Assembly (NCBI GenBank): GCA_022824025.1
Contig: JAJEBF010000056.1
Coordinates: 156,245-220,244, forward strand
Origin: Caldilineaceae bacterium
GTDB lineage: Bacteria > Chloroflexota > Anaerolineae > Caldilineales > Caldilineaceae
Reading direction: 5' to 3'
Length of the DNA stretch: 64,000 nucleotides
Shown piece by piece: positions 54,664-62,630 of the stretch. A program made the translations under genes and the position numbers. The notes under the pieces are model-generated. The model was not told the origin of the DNA, ran no database searches, and saw only the letters and a list, made by a program, of their open reading frames with translations. Position 1 is the stretch's first letter; each line of letters starts with the position of its first letter.

Positions 54664-54977
54664 CGCCGGCTATCCACAATCCACAATCCACTATCCACTG
54701 CCTTTTGGGGCCTCCCCCAACCCCCGCCCCGCTGCCTGGTGGCCTTGCCCTGTGTCGGCGGCCCCTCCGCGCCCCGCCCTTCTCGCGCCCCGCCGTCATG
54801 CCTGCCCAACCGCACGCCACCAGCGCCCAAATCCCCATCCCCTAGGGGCGGGGCAGTGCGTGGACCGGGTAGCCCTGCGCAGATCCCCGGCGGCAAACAC
54901 CCGCCGCCGGGCCGGGGGACACCCCCGGACCCCCCGCTGCGCCGCCCTCTCGCCGCGTGCGAGCGGAAATCTATCCA
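54664..54977. other. GC-rich non-coding stretch with (WATCCAC)4 array
   Basis: No gene is supported. At 54671-54698 there are four tandem heptamers of the form (T/A)ATCCAC followed by TGCC, a second heptamer family; two more copies (TATCCAC) lie at 54972-54985 at the end of the convergent aminotransferase gene. The rest is CCCC/GGGG-rich sequence with irregular frames. Confidence 0.6.
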
Positions 54978-55919
54978 CTATCCACGAGCCGCTGCTTGCC
55001 GCGCATACGCCCGCGCCTGCGCCACCATATCCACCTCCACCATCATGTCCCATGCCTTCATCAGCCGCCGCGTCACCGGCCCCGGCTCCCCCGCGCCCAC
55101 GTCATGCCCGTTGAACCGCGTCGCCGGCATGATCGTAAACGGCGTCGACGTGAAAAACGCCTCGTCCGCCGTCATCACGTCATACGGCTCCAAATTGCAC
55201 TCCCGGCACGCCAGCCCCAGACTCTCCGCCAGCTCCAGCACCGCCTGCCGCGTGACGCCCCGCAGAATGTTGCGCGGCTCCGGCGTCAGCAGGCCCCCGT
55301 CCTTCACCACGAAAAAGTTTGACCCCGTGCCCTCCGTCAAAAACCCGTCCTCATCCGTCAGCAGCGCCCACGCCTCCGGGTCCACCTTCTGCGCCTGCAG
55401 GTTGGCCATCTGGTAGTAGATCCGGCTCCGGTTCTTTATCTTCGGGTCGATCAGCCGCGCCGGCACAGAGCGCTGCGTCGGAATCACCGCATGGACACCC
55501 CCCACATACGCCTCCGCAAGCGCGGCCAAATGCCGCGTCAGCGGCCAGCAGTTAATCGTCACCGTCGGCTTCACGCCGCCCTCAAAGACCGTTTCGTATA
55601 GCCCCATCGGCCCCCGCGACACATTATGGACAATCTGAAAATCCGTCCCGTCGGCAAAACAGGGCCGGTTCCTCTCGATCGTCTCCAACGTCGCCGCCTC
55701 CATCCCGTCCGGCGTCAACCCGCAGTCGATCTCCAGCGTCCGCAGCCCCACATACAGCCGCTCAATATGCGCCCGCAACCGAAACGGCTCACCGTTAAAC
55801 GTACGCGTCGTCTCAAAGATCACATCACCATACATCAACGCCGAATCAAAAATAGAAAAGCCCGCCTCGCTCTCCCCCACAAACTCTCCACTCACATAAA
55901 CAGTACGCTGGCCTGTCAT
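54978..55919 (-). CDS. Class IV aminotransferase (branched-chain/D-amino acid aminotransferase-like)
   Basis: 313-residue PLP enzyme of fold type IV. Landmarks: FDSALMYGDVIFETTRTFNG, RLRAHIERLYVGLRTL, the cofactor Lys162 in DPKIKNRSRIYYQMANLQA, LTEGTGSNFFVVKDG and the late TSTPFTIMPATRFNG. The ATG at 55919 has GGGGGAGA upstream; reading frame continuing further upstream is the antisense of the dehydrogenase gene. It catalyses transfer of an amino group between an amino acid and a keto acid; BCAT, D-amino acid or aminodeoxychorismate lyase-like roles cannot be separated with certainty, though BCAT-like is likeliest. Confidence 0.88.
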   Translation of the reverse strand: MTGQRTVYVSGEFVGESEAGFSIFDSALMYGDVIFETTRTFNGEPFRLRAHIERLYVGLRTLEIDCGLTPDGMEAATLETIERNRPCFADGTDFQIVHNVSRGPMGLYETVFEGGVKPTVTINCWPLTRHLAALAEAYVGGVHAVIPTQRSVPARLIDPKIKNRSRIYYQMANLQAQKVDPEAWALLTDEDGFLTEGTGSNFFVVKDGGLLTPEPRNILRGVTRQAVLELAESLGLACRECNLEPYDVMTADEAFFTSTPFTIMPATRFNGHDVGAGEPGPVTRRLMKAWDMMVEVDMVAQARAYARQAAARG

Positions 55920-55940
55920 CGCTCTCCCCCTCTGTCTTCT

Positions 55941-55968
55941 AACCACTGACCACTGACCACTGACCACT
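55941..55968. repeat. Heptamer array (AACCACT + 3 x GACCACT)
   Basis: One AACCACT and three GACCACT units followed by GCAGTCCC, in the space between the divergent aminotransferase and dehydrogenase genes. Same family as 37055 and 52270. Confidence 0.85.
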
Positions 55969-56063
55969 GCAGTCCCCCCCGTTGAAACAGAATGCAAATG
56001 ATTGTACACTTGAGCCAGTACCCCTGTCGACCGGCATCGCGCCAACATGCAAAGGACATACAC

Positions 56064-57140
56064 GTGACAACGGGAAAACGGCTGGTCCTCACCCCCGCCG
56101 GCCAAATCGAAATCGAAGAGTTCGAAGTGCCGGCCCCCGCATCCAATCAGCTCCTCGTGCGCACACGCCTCACCCAGGTCAGCGCCGGCTCCGAAATGAA
56201 CGGCATCCGCGCCCGCCGCAACGCCAGCCCCGCCGAACAGGCCGCATTCAAGCCCGCCGGGCTCGGCTACACCGCCATCGGCGTCGTCGAATCGGTGGGC
56301 AGTGAAATCGACCAGGTTGCCGTCGGCGACCGCGTCCTCTGCGGGGGCAACCACGCCTCCCACTGGCTCGTAACACCGGACCTCGAAACCAGCGAAACCG
56401 CCATTCCCCAACAGTATCGTGTCCAGAAGCTCCCCGAAGACCTCACCGACGTCGAGATCGCCTTCTGCGTACTCGGCGACGTCGCCCTGCACGGCGTCCG
56501 CCGCGCCCAGATCCAGATCGGCGAATCCGTCGCCGTCCACGGTCTCGGCGTCGTCGGCCTGATGGCCCTGCAGCTCTGCCGCCTCGTCGGCGCCCATCCC
56601 CTCATCGGCGTCGACATGGTGGAAGAAAGGCTCGAACTCGCAAAACGACTCGGCGCTTCCCACCTCGTCAACGCCGGCAGCCAGGACGTCGTCGACGAAA
56701 TCCATGCCTGCACCCAGCTGCCCTGGCGCTGGCGCGGCGCGCTCCCCAGCATGCCCCAGGGCTGCGGCGCCGAAGTCCAGCTCCACTGCACATCCTTCAT
56801 CGGCAACTACCCCACCATGATCAAAGCCGCCGCCGACCGCGGCCGCATCATTCTCGTCGGAGCCACCAGCGGCTCCATCCCCATCGAATCCAACGAGTTG
56901 TTCCGCCGCGAAATCGTCATGACCGGCTCCTACCAGACCGGCATGAGCGATACACACCCGTACTGGCCCTGGACGCGCACACGCAACCAGCACGTGATCC
57001 TCGACCTCATCCGCCGCAAGCAACTCCAAATCGAGCCGCTCGTAAGCCATGTCGCCCCCTACTCCGATGCCCCACAACTCTTTGATAGCATGATGTCCGC
57101 CCGCGAAGGCTGGCTCAGCGTCTTCTTCACCTGGGACTGA
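56064..57140 (+). CDS. Zinc-free MDR dehydrogenase (BchC-like alcohol dehydrogenase fold)
   Basis: 358-residue medium-chain dehydrogenase/reductase. It keeps the cofactor loop HGLGVVGLMALQLCRLVG but lacks catalytic-zinc and structural-zinc cysteines: the position of GxCGSD reads QVSAGSEMNGIR, as in BchC-like and related putative dehydrogenases. A GTG at 56064 with AAGGA seven bases upstream is the likely start. The similarly zinc-free protein at 62631-63602 shares the SRGSE/SAGSE feature. Reaction unknown; oxidation or epimerisation of a sugar-like alcohol fits the context. Confidence 0.82.
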   Translation: MTTGKRLVLTPAGQIEIEEFEVPAPASNQLLVRTRLTQVSAGSEMNGIRARRNASPAEQAAFKPAGLGYTAIGVVESVGSEIDQVAVGDRVLCGGNHASHWLVTPDLETSETAIPQQYRVQKLPEDLTDVEIAFCVLGDVALHGVRRAQIQIGESVAVHGLGVVGLMALQLCRLVGAHPLIGVDMVEERLELAKRLGASHLVNAGSQDVVDEIHACTQLPWRWRGALPSMPQGCGAEVQLHCTSFIGNYPTMIKAAADRGRIILVGATSGSIPIESNELFRREIVMTGSYQTGMSDTHPYWPWTRTRNQHVILDLIRRKQLQIEPLVSHVAPYSDAPQLFDSMMSAREGWLSVFFTWD

Positions 57141-57204
57141 CTTCCCAGTGGACCAGCATCGGCATCGACCATCTCCAACCAGCCACGAACACACGGAGGC
57201 CGGC

Positions 57205-58059
57205 ATGATCGACTTTCCCCGCTCCTTCTTCACCTGGAAGACCTTCCCCGTACAGAAAGATCCCTACTACAAATACGCCGGCGGCTTCATCGGCAAAGAG
57301 GGCGACGTGCGCCATGTTCGCTTCAACATCGAATCCAGCTGCGTCATCTCCGACGGGCATGGCGACGCCCTGGCCGAGCTCTTCGTCGGCGCGCCCTGCC
57401 GCACCGAATACACCATCCCCCATCAGGGCTTCTTCCAGCGTCCCAGCAGCGAGTTTCGCATGGCCTTCAGCCGCTCGCATCGCATCCCGATCGCGAAACG
57501 CCCCAGCAACGAAACAGAACCCGCGTCCGCGCAGGCACTGAGCGAGGCTTTCCAGGATCACAACATCAGCCTGAAGCAGCTTCCCCACCCCATCGATCTC
57601 ACTTCCAGCGAGCCCCTGATCGAAGCCACCCTCGCCAATGCCCTGCTCAACGCCCGCTCCACCTACCAGGACGACCAGACCGGCCTGCGCGTCACCGTCG
57701 AATTTCCCGTCAATCTCATCAACGTCAACCGCGAAGACGCTACCTTCCAGGTCTGCACCGGCCCCCTCGTCCTGCCAGACCTCGCGACTTGGAACGGCCG
57801 CGCCGTCGACCGCGTCTTCCTCGCCCACGCCGCCTTCACCGCCTTCGACTACGTCGAGTTCATCCTCCGCCGCGAAGTCAAACCGGCCCCCGAAGAGCTC
57901 GCCTGGCTCTACCACATAGAAGGCCGCGATCGAAACGAACTCCACGATCCCGACAACAAACCGCCCGGCTATCCCCCATCGCGCCCTTCCCCCACCGTCT
58001 ACCACGAAATCTGGAAACTCCCCTCAACCAACACAGTCCTCCGCGCCCCCAACCTCTGA
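57205..58059 (+). CDS. Protein of unknown function between dehydrogenase and propeller genes
   Basis: 284 residues, not recognised. GGAGG lies before the ATG at 57205. Aromatic-rich N-terminus (FPRSFFTWKTFPVQKDPYYK), a mixed alpha/beta look throughout (LRVTVEFPVNLINVNRED, DRVFLAHAAFTAFDYVEFIL), no signal peptide, no membrane span, two scattered Cys and no evident catalytic motif. Its placement in the forward run 56064-60822 suggests a part in the same pathway. Confidence 0.7.
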   Translation: MIDFPRSFFTWKTFPVQKDPYYKYAGGFIGKEGDVRHVRFNIESSCVISDGHGDALAELFVGAPCRTEYTIPHQGFFQRPSSEFRMAFSRSHRIPIAKRPSNETEPASAQALSEAFQDHNISLKQLPHPIDLTSSEPLIEATLANALLNARSTYQDDQTGLRVTVEFPVNLINVNREDATFQVCTGPLVLPDLATWNGRAVDRVFLAHAAFTAFDYVEFILRREVKPAPEELAWLYHIEGRDRNELHDPDNKPPGYPPSRPSPTVYHEIWKLPSTNTVLRAPNL

Positions 58060-58088
58060 CCCAACAACCGCCGCCAACTGCCGTTACT

Positions 58089-58116
58089 GACCACTGACCA
58101 CCGACCACTAACCACT
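58089..58116. repeat. Degenerate heptamer array
   Basis: GACCACT, GACCACC, GACCACT, AACCACT in tandem, then GCCGTT. Lies 22 bases upstream of the propeller copy B start codon. Confidence 0.8.
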
Positions 58117-58137
58117 GCCGTTACCCAGGTGACTCTC

Positions 58138-59640
58138 ATGAGCAGCTTCTCCTCCACACCCCCCGAACCGATTGACATCGGCACGCGCCTCGAACCCCTG
58201 ATCGACGACTTCCTCATCGCCCAACTGGGCGGCGAACTCGACCTGCGCCTCCACCCCCTCGTCAAACGCGAAGTCGTCCTGCAGACAGACGCGCCCTGCG
58301 AAGGCAACGCCTGCCTCTACCGCACCGTCTTCCAGGATAGAGACGGGCGCATCCGTATGTACTACGGCGCCTGGCACTACGACATGACCGGCGGCAAGAT
58401 GAACTACCCCCACCCCTACTTCGTCTGCTATGCCGAAAGCCTCGGCGGCAAGAGCTGGCGCAAGCCCGCCCTCGGCCTGGTCGAATTCGAGGGCAACAGC
58501 CGCAACAACATCGTTCTTGCGTCCGACAGCCTCCCCGGCATCGAACTCAGCGCCGGCGACACCGCCGTCTTCCCCGACACCAACCCGGCCAGCCAGGAGG
58601 GAGCCGAGTACAAGGCCCTCGTCCCCGGCAAAACACCGCGCGCCCTCTACGCCCTCCAATCCTCAGACGGCTTCAACTTTTCCTTCATGCTGCGAGAAAG
58701 CGATGAACGCCCGCGCCCCGTCATCACCGAGGGCTACTTCGACTCCCTCAATCTCGCCTTCTATGACGACCACCGCGGCGAGTACCGTGCCTACTTCCGC
58801 GACTTTCGCGGCGGCGCGCCCCACGGCGTGCGCGGCATCAAAACCGCAACCTCGCCCGACTTCCTCAACTGGTCCCAGCCAAAATGGCTCGACTACGGCG
58901 ACACGCCCGAACAGCCGCTCTACACCAACCAGATCCGCCCCTACGCCCGCGCGCCCCACATCCTCTTCGGCTTCCCCATGCGCTACATCGACCGCGGCTG
59001 GATCGCCCAGACCGACAACCTGCCCGGCCTCGAAGACCGCCGCGCCCGCAGCGCCGCCCAACCCCGCTACGGCTCCGTCGTCACCGACGGCGTCTTCATG
59101 TCCAGCCGCGACGGCGTAAACTTCAAACGCTGGCCGGAGGCCTACATCCGCCCCGGCCCCAACGTCGTCGACAGCTGGGTCTACGGCGACAACTGCGTCG
59201 CATGGGGACTCATCGAAACCGAGTCCGACTCCCCAGGCGCCCCGCCCGAGCTCTCGCTCTACGTCACCGAAGGCTACTGGACCGGCCCCAGCATGAACCT
59301 GCGCCGCTATACCACCCGCCTCGACGGCTTCGTCTCCCTCCACGCCCCCCTGTCCGGCGGCGCCTGCCTCTCCAAGCCGCTGATCTTCTCAGGCAGCCAG
59401 CTCTACCTCAACTTCGCCACCTCCGCCGCCGGCAGCCTGCGCGTCGAGATCCAGGATCACGACGGCAGCCCCGTCCCCGGCTTCACCCTCGAAGACAGCG
59501 ACGAAATCTTCGGCGATGCCATCGACCGCGTCGCCCACTGGACCCGCGGCAGCGATCTCAGCGCACTCTCCGGGCGTCCTATCCGCCTCCGCTTCGTCCT
59601 CAAAGACGCCGACCTCTACGCCTTCCAGTTCCGCGAGTAG
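58138..59640 (+). CDS. Predicted beta-propeller glycoside-hydrolase-like protein, copy B
   Basis: 500-residue paralogue of 49156-50622. Shared elements: opening IDIGTRLEPLIDDFLIAQL, YYGAWHYDMTGG, ITEGYFDSLNLAFYDDHRGE, ARAPHILFGFPMRY, FMSSRDGVNFKRWPEAYIRP, and a C-terminal sandwich with LNFATSAAGSLRVEIQDHDG. The same five-bladed propeller plus beta-sandwich plan is inferred. The ATG at 58138 is preferred over GTG 58129 because AGGTGA then serves as the binding site. The conserved acidic residues of blades (DD near the start, E in ITEGYFDS) are candidate catalytic residues. Confidence 0.7.
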   Translation: MSSFSSTPPEPIDIGTRLEPLIDDFLIAQLGGELDLRLHPLVKREVVLQTDAPCEGNACLYRTVFQDRDGRIRMYYGAWHYDMTGGKMNYPHPYFVCYAESLGGKSWRKPALGLVEFEGNSRNNIVLASDSLPGIELSAGDTAVFPDTNPASQEGAEYKALVPGKTPRALYALQSSDGFNFSFMLRESDERPRPVITEGYFDSLNLAFYDDHRGEYRAYFRDFRGGAPHGVRGIKTATSPDFLNWSQPKWLDYGDTPEQPLYTNQIRPYARAPHILFGFPMRYIDRGWIAQTDNLPGLEDRRARSAAQPRYGSVVTDGVFMSSRDGVNFKRWPEAYIRPGPNVVDSWVYGDNCVAWGLIETESDSPGAPPELSLYVTEGYWTGPSMNLRRYTTRLDGFVSLHAPLSGGACLSKPLIFSGSQLYLNFATSAAGSLRVEIQDHDGSPVPGFTLEDSDEIFGDAIDRVAHWTRGSDLSALSGRPIRLRFVLKDADLYAFQFRE

Positions 59641-59670
59641 CAGGTCTTCCCTTCCGACCGGGGGAAAGAT

Positions 59671-59793
59671 GCCCTTCGCGGCCCCTCGTGGATCGTAGGG
59701 TTTTCTTCGCGACCTTTCGCGACCCTTCGCGGATCAATAGGAGGTTTTCTTCGTGGCCCTTAGTGGCCCTTCGTGGACAAAAAAGGTGTTCTT
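59671..59793. repeat. Three imperfect repeats built of CTTCGYGRCC decamers
   Basis: Three consecutive units, each with one to three CTTCG(C/T)G(G/A)CC-like decamers, a GGAT/GGAC end and a (G)GTTTTC-type boundary; unit 2 (about 59705-59747) is the longest. The region separates propeller copy B from the aspartoacylase-like gene and holds no ORF of its own. Confidence 0.7.
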
Positions 59794-59838
59794 GGCAGCC
59801 TGCCGACAAGATTTGGATCATCTTCCAGGAGACCCATT

Positions 59839-60822
59839 ATGCACATTTCAGAACTGGACGTAACCAACCTCGAGCGAGGACGCAAAGACGCCCGCTGGCT
59901 GGACATCTCCCTGCGCGTGGAAGGCGGCGCGTGGCAACTCCCCCTGCTGACCGTCACCGGAGCCCAACCGGGACCAACCCTCGTCGTCTTCGCCGGTGTC
60001 CACGGCGACGAGTACGAGGGCGTCGAAGCAATCCCTCGCATTGCTGAACAGGTCGACCCGCCCCAGCTGCGCGGATCCTTGCTCATGGTCCCCGTCTGCA
60101 ACATGGCCGCCTACGCCACCGCCACCCGCAACAGCCCCATCGACGGCCTCAACCTGGCGCGCGTCTTCCCCGGCTCCGAAACCGGCACGCTCACCCAACA
60201 GATCGCCTACTGGCTCACCCGCAAATTCATCAGCGCAGCCGACTTCTTCATCGACCTCCACAGCGCCGGCGTCGTCGGCGACATCCCAACCCTGGCAGGC
60301 TACCTCCACAGCGATGATGACGTGGGCCGACGCTCTCTGGCCGCCGCACGCGTCTTCGGCGCGCCCGTCCTGTGGGGCCATCCACCGCCCATGCCGCCCG
60401 GCCGCTCCATCTCCGCCGCCACCGATTGCGGCGTCCCCTGCCTCTACACCGAAGCCGCCGGCGCCGGCCGCGCCCGCCCCGAAGACGTGGACTGCTTCAC
60501 CAATGGCGTCCTCAACGTCATGCGCCACCTCGACATGCTCGCAGGTGAACCCGCCGCCGCCCCGCCCCCGCAGCACCTCGTGGGCGACGGCAACATGGAT
60601 GAAATCATGTCCGCCCCCGTGGCCGGCTTCTTCCGCCCCCACGTGGAACTGCTCCAGGAAGTCCGGACAGGCCAGCTCGTCGGCGCAATCCACGACCCCC
60701 TAGGCAACACGCTCTCCGAACTGCACGCGCAAAACGACGGCATCGTCATCATGCGCCGCGGCGTCCGCCGCGTCCACAGCGGCGACGGCCTCATCCACCT
60801 CACCAACCGCGCCGAAGATTAG
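59839..60822 (+). CDS. Succinylglutamate desuccinylase/aspartoacylase family deacylase
   Basis: 327-residue zinc carboxypeptidase-fold amidohydrolase. The zinc ligands are visible: GVHGDEYEG gives His55 and Glu58, and IDLHSAG gives His141; VCNMAAYATATRNSPIDG carries the substrate-binding Asn/Arg; the C-terminal region has a LYTEAAGAG catalytic Glu. CAGGAG upstream of the ATG at 59839. Members remove acyl groups from N-acyl amino acids or act on related amides and esters. Linked by position to the propeller and aminotransferase genes. Confidence 0.9.
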   Translation: MHISELDVTNLERGRKDARWLDISLRVEGGAWQLPLLTVTGAQPGPTLVVFAGVHGDEYEGVEAIPRIAEQVDPPQLRGSLLMVPVCNMAAYATATRNSPIDGLNLARVFPGSETGTLTQQIAYWLTRKFISAADFFIDLHSAGVVGDIPTLAGYLHSDDDVGRRSLAAARVFGAPVLWGHPPPMPPGRSISAATDCGVPCLYTEAAGAGRARPEDVDCFTNGVLNVMRHLDMLAGEPAAAPPPQHLVGDGNMDEIMSAPVAGFFRPHVELLQEVRTGQLVGAIHDPLGNTLSELHAQNDGIVIMRRGVRRVHSGDGLIHLTNRAED

Positions 60823-60825
60823 CGC

Positions 60826-60866
60826 AAAAAAAAAGTGGTCAGCAGCCGATCCGGCCACTGACCACT
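60826..60866 (-). terminator. Intrinsic terminator of the gamma-glutamyltransferase gene
   Basis: On the minus strand, AGTGGTCAG pairs with CTGACCACT (60858-60866 with 60834-60842) and an inner GCCG-atc-CGGC extends the stem; it is followed by a run of nine T (nine A at 60826-60834 on the plus strand). It starts 20 bases after the end of the minus-strand gene. One arm is a GACCACT heptamer, so the repeat supplies part of the stem. Confidence 0.8.
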
Positions 60867-60885
60867 GACTTCTGACCACTGCCGT

Positions 60886-62523
60886 TCACCATCCCAGCGC
60901 GTACCCATCGCGCCGCGGGTCCGCGCCGCCCATGAATCCGCCGTTCTCCGGATCGACCATGATGCCCTGGCCGCCCCCTACCTCCGCGTTCCAGGGTCCC
61001 AGCCGGTTTATCCGGTGGCCCATCTGCGTCAGCGCCTGCAGCGCATCCTCCCCTACCCGCGTCTCAACATCGATCACCGTCCCCGGCGAAGTCGACTTCA
61101 CCCGCGCCGCCTCAATCGCCGCCTGTATGTTCATGTCATGGTCAATGACGTTCATGATCATCTGCGGAGTCGTCTGCATAATGCCGTAACTGCCCGGCGT
61201 CCCAATCAGGAAACGCAGCCCCTGCTCATCCCACACCTGCGCCGGTGACATGCACATCTCGATCTTGCGGCCCGGACCAATCACATTCGGGCTCTGCGGA
61301 TCGCTGTCAAACCAGTTGAGGAAGTTGTTCAACGCAATCCCGGTGCCCGGTATCACCACCGCCGAGCCAAACCCCGCCCCCAGGCTCTGCGTTATCGCCA
61401 CCGCGTTGCCGTCGGCATCGATCGCGCTGAAGTGCGTCGTGCACTCAGTCCGCATCCACCGCCGCGGGTCCCCTGCCAGAACCTCATCCTCCATCTTCTC
61501 CGACGTGTACCGCTCCCCGCCCGATGGCCGCGCCCGCGTGCCAATCTCCGCCCGGCGCTTGGCCGCGTACGCCTTCGACAGCAGACCGTCCGTGGGCGGG
61601 TCATCCAGTCCGGCATACTCCGCCCTGTCCGCCTGCGCCAGCTTGGCTGCCTCGATGAAGCGATGGATGGTCGCCGCGCTGTTGTGGCCCATCTCCGCCA
61701 CGTCAAACCCCTCCATGATATTCAGCGTCTCCAGATACTGCACTGCCTGGCACGGCATCGGCGGCGCGTACACCTGGTACCCCCGGTACGTCACCGAGAT
61801 CGGCTCCTGCCACTCCACCTCAAACTCCTCCAAATCCCGGTGCGAGATCAGCCCGCCGTTCTCCTCCATGTAACGCACCAGCCTGTCCGCAATCTCGCCC
61901 CGGTAAAAGACATCCGCGCCCCCCTCCGCAATCGCGCGCATGCTCTTCGCCAGGTCCGGCTGTATCAGCAGGTCACCGGCAACCGGCCCCCTGCCATGCG
62001 GTAGATACGCCTCCACCGTCGCCGGATATTTCAGCATCTCCGGCACATTGAAATCCGTAAACTCCGCGTTCTTTACCGTCAGCGGATAACCGTGTTCCGC
62101 ATATTCAATCGCCGGCCCGAACACCGTCGCCGCGTCCATCGTTCCGTACCGCTCCAGCGCAGCCAGCCAGCCCCCGCACGACCCCGGCACCAGCGGCGAT
62201 TTCGGCCCCCGCGCCCGGCTCTCTGCGCTGCCTGCCTCTTCATACGTCGCCCCGTACGGCGAGCGCCCCATATAGTCCAGAATCGTATGCTCCCGCTCGC
62301 GCGCCGAATAGATGTGCATGTACCCGTCCCCGCCCAAACCGGACATGTAGGGCTCCACCACATTCAATGCCGCGGCCACCGCCACCACCGCGTCAATCGC
62401 GTTGCCGCCTTCCATCATGATGCGCACGCCCGCCAGCGAAGCCAGCGGATGCGCCGAAGCGATCATGCCCCGTCGACCCGTCACCGTCGAGCGATGAACG
62501 ATTCCCTTGGCAGAAAAGGCCAT
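60886..62523 (-). CDS. ggt: Gamma-glutamyltransferase family protein
   Basis: 545-residue Ntn-hydrolase of the gamma-glutamyltranspeptidase family, which cuts and transfers gamma-glutamyl groups from glutathione-like compounds after self-cleavage into two subunits. The self-processing and nucleophilic Thr lies in TECTTHFSAIDADGNAVAIT (first Thr of TTH at about 362). GGNAIDAVVAVAAALNVVEP and YMSGLGGDGYMHIY are N-terminal family marks; NAEVGGGQGIMVDP is near the C-terminus. No signal peptide is seen, whereas characterised enzymes are exported. GGAGAG precedes the ATG. Some members act on other amides (e.g. cephalosporin acylase-like), so the substrate is open. Confidence 0.92.
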   Translation of the reverse strand: MAFSAKGIVHRSTVTGRRGMIASAHPLASLAGVRIMMEGGNAIDAVVAVAAALNVVEPYMSGLGGDGYMHIYSAREREHTILDYMGRSPYGATYEEAGSAESRARGPKSPLVPGSCGGWLAALERYGTMDAATVFGPAIEYAEHGYPLTVKNAEFTDFNVPEMLKYPATVEAYLPHGRGPVAGDLLIQPDLAKSMRAIAEGGADVFYRGEIADRLVRYMEENGGLISHRDLEEFEVEWQEPISVTYRGYQVYAPPMPCQAVQYLETLNIMEGFDVAEMGHNSAATIHRFIEAAKLAQADRAEYAGLDDPPTDGLLSKAYAAKRRAEIGTRARPSGGERYTSEKMEDEVLAGDPRRWMRTECTTHFSAIDADGNAVAITQSLGAGFGSAVVIPGTGIALNNFLNWFDSDPQSPNVIGPGRKIEMCMSPAQVWDEQGLRFLIGTPGSYGIMQTTPQMIMNVIDHDMNIQAAIEAARVKSTSPGTVIDVETRVGEDALQALTQMGHRINRLGPWNAEVGGGQGIMVDPENGGFMGGADPRRDGYALGW

Positions 62524-62630
62524 CAGTACTCTCCTTGCAAATGTAATCTGTGAAATTTATACTTGGCCGTCTATTCCTGATGAAAACAGATCCAGCTGAA
62601 AGCGATCTCGCCTAACCAGGCCCCCGCGAC

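Noticed and set aside
55920..57233. Apparent N-terminal extension of the class IV aminotransferase
   Set aside because: The open frame upstream of ATG 55919 runs through the heptamer array and antisense to the dehydrogenase gene; the aminotransferase has a normal start with a ribosome-binding site.
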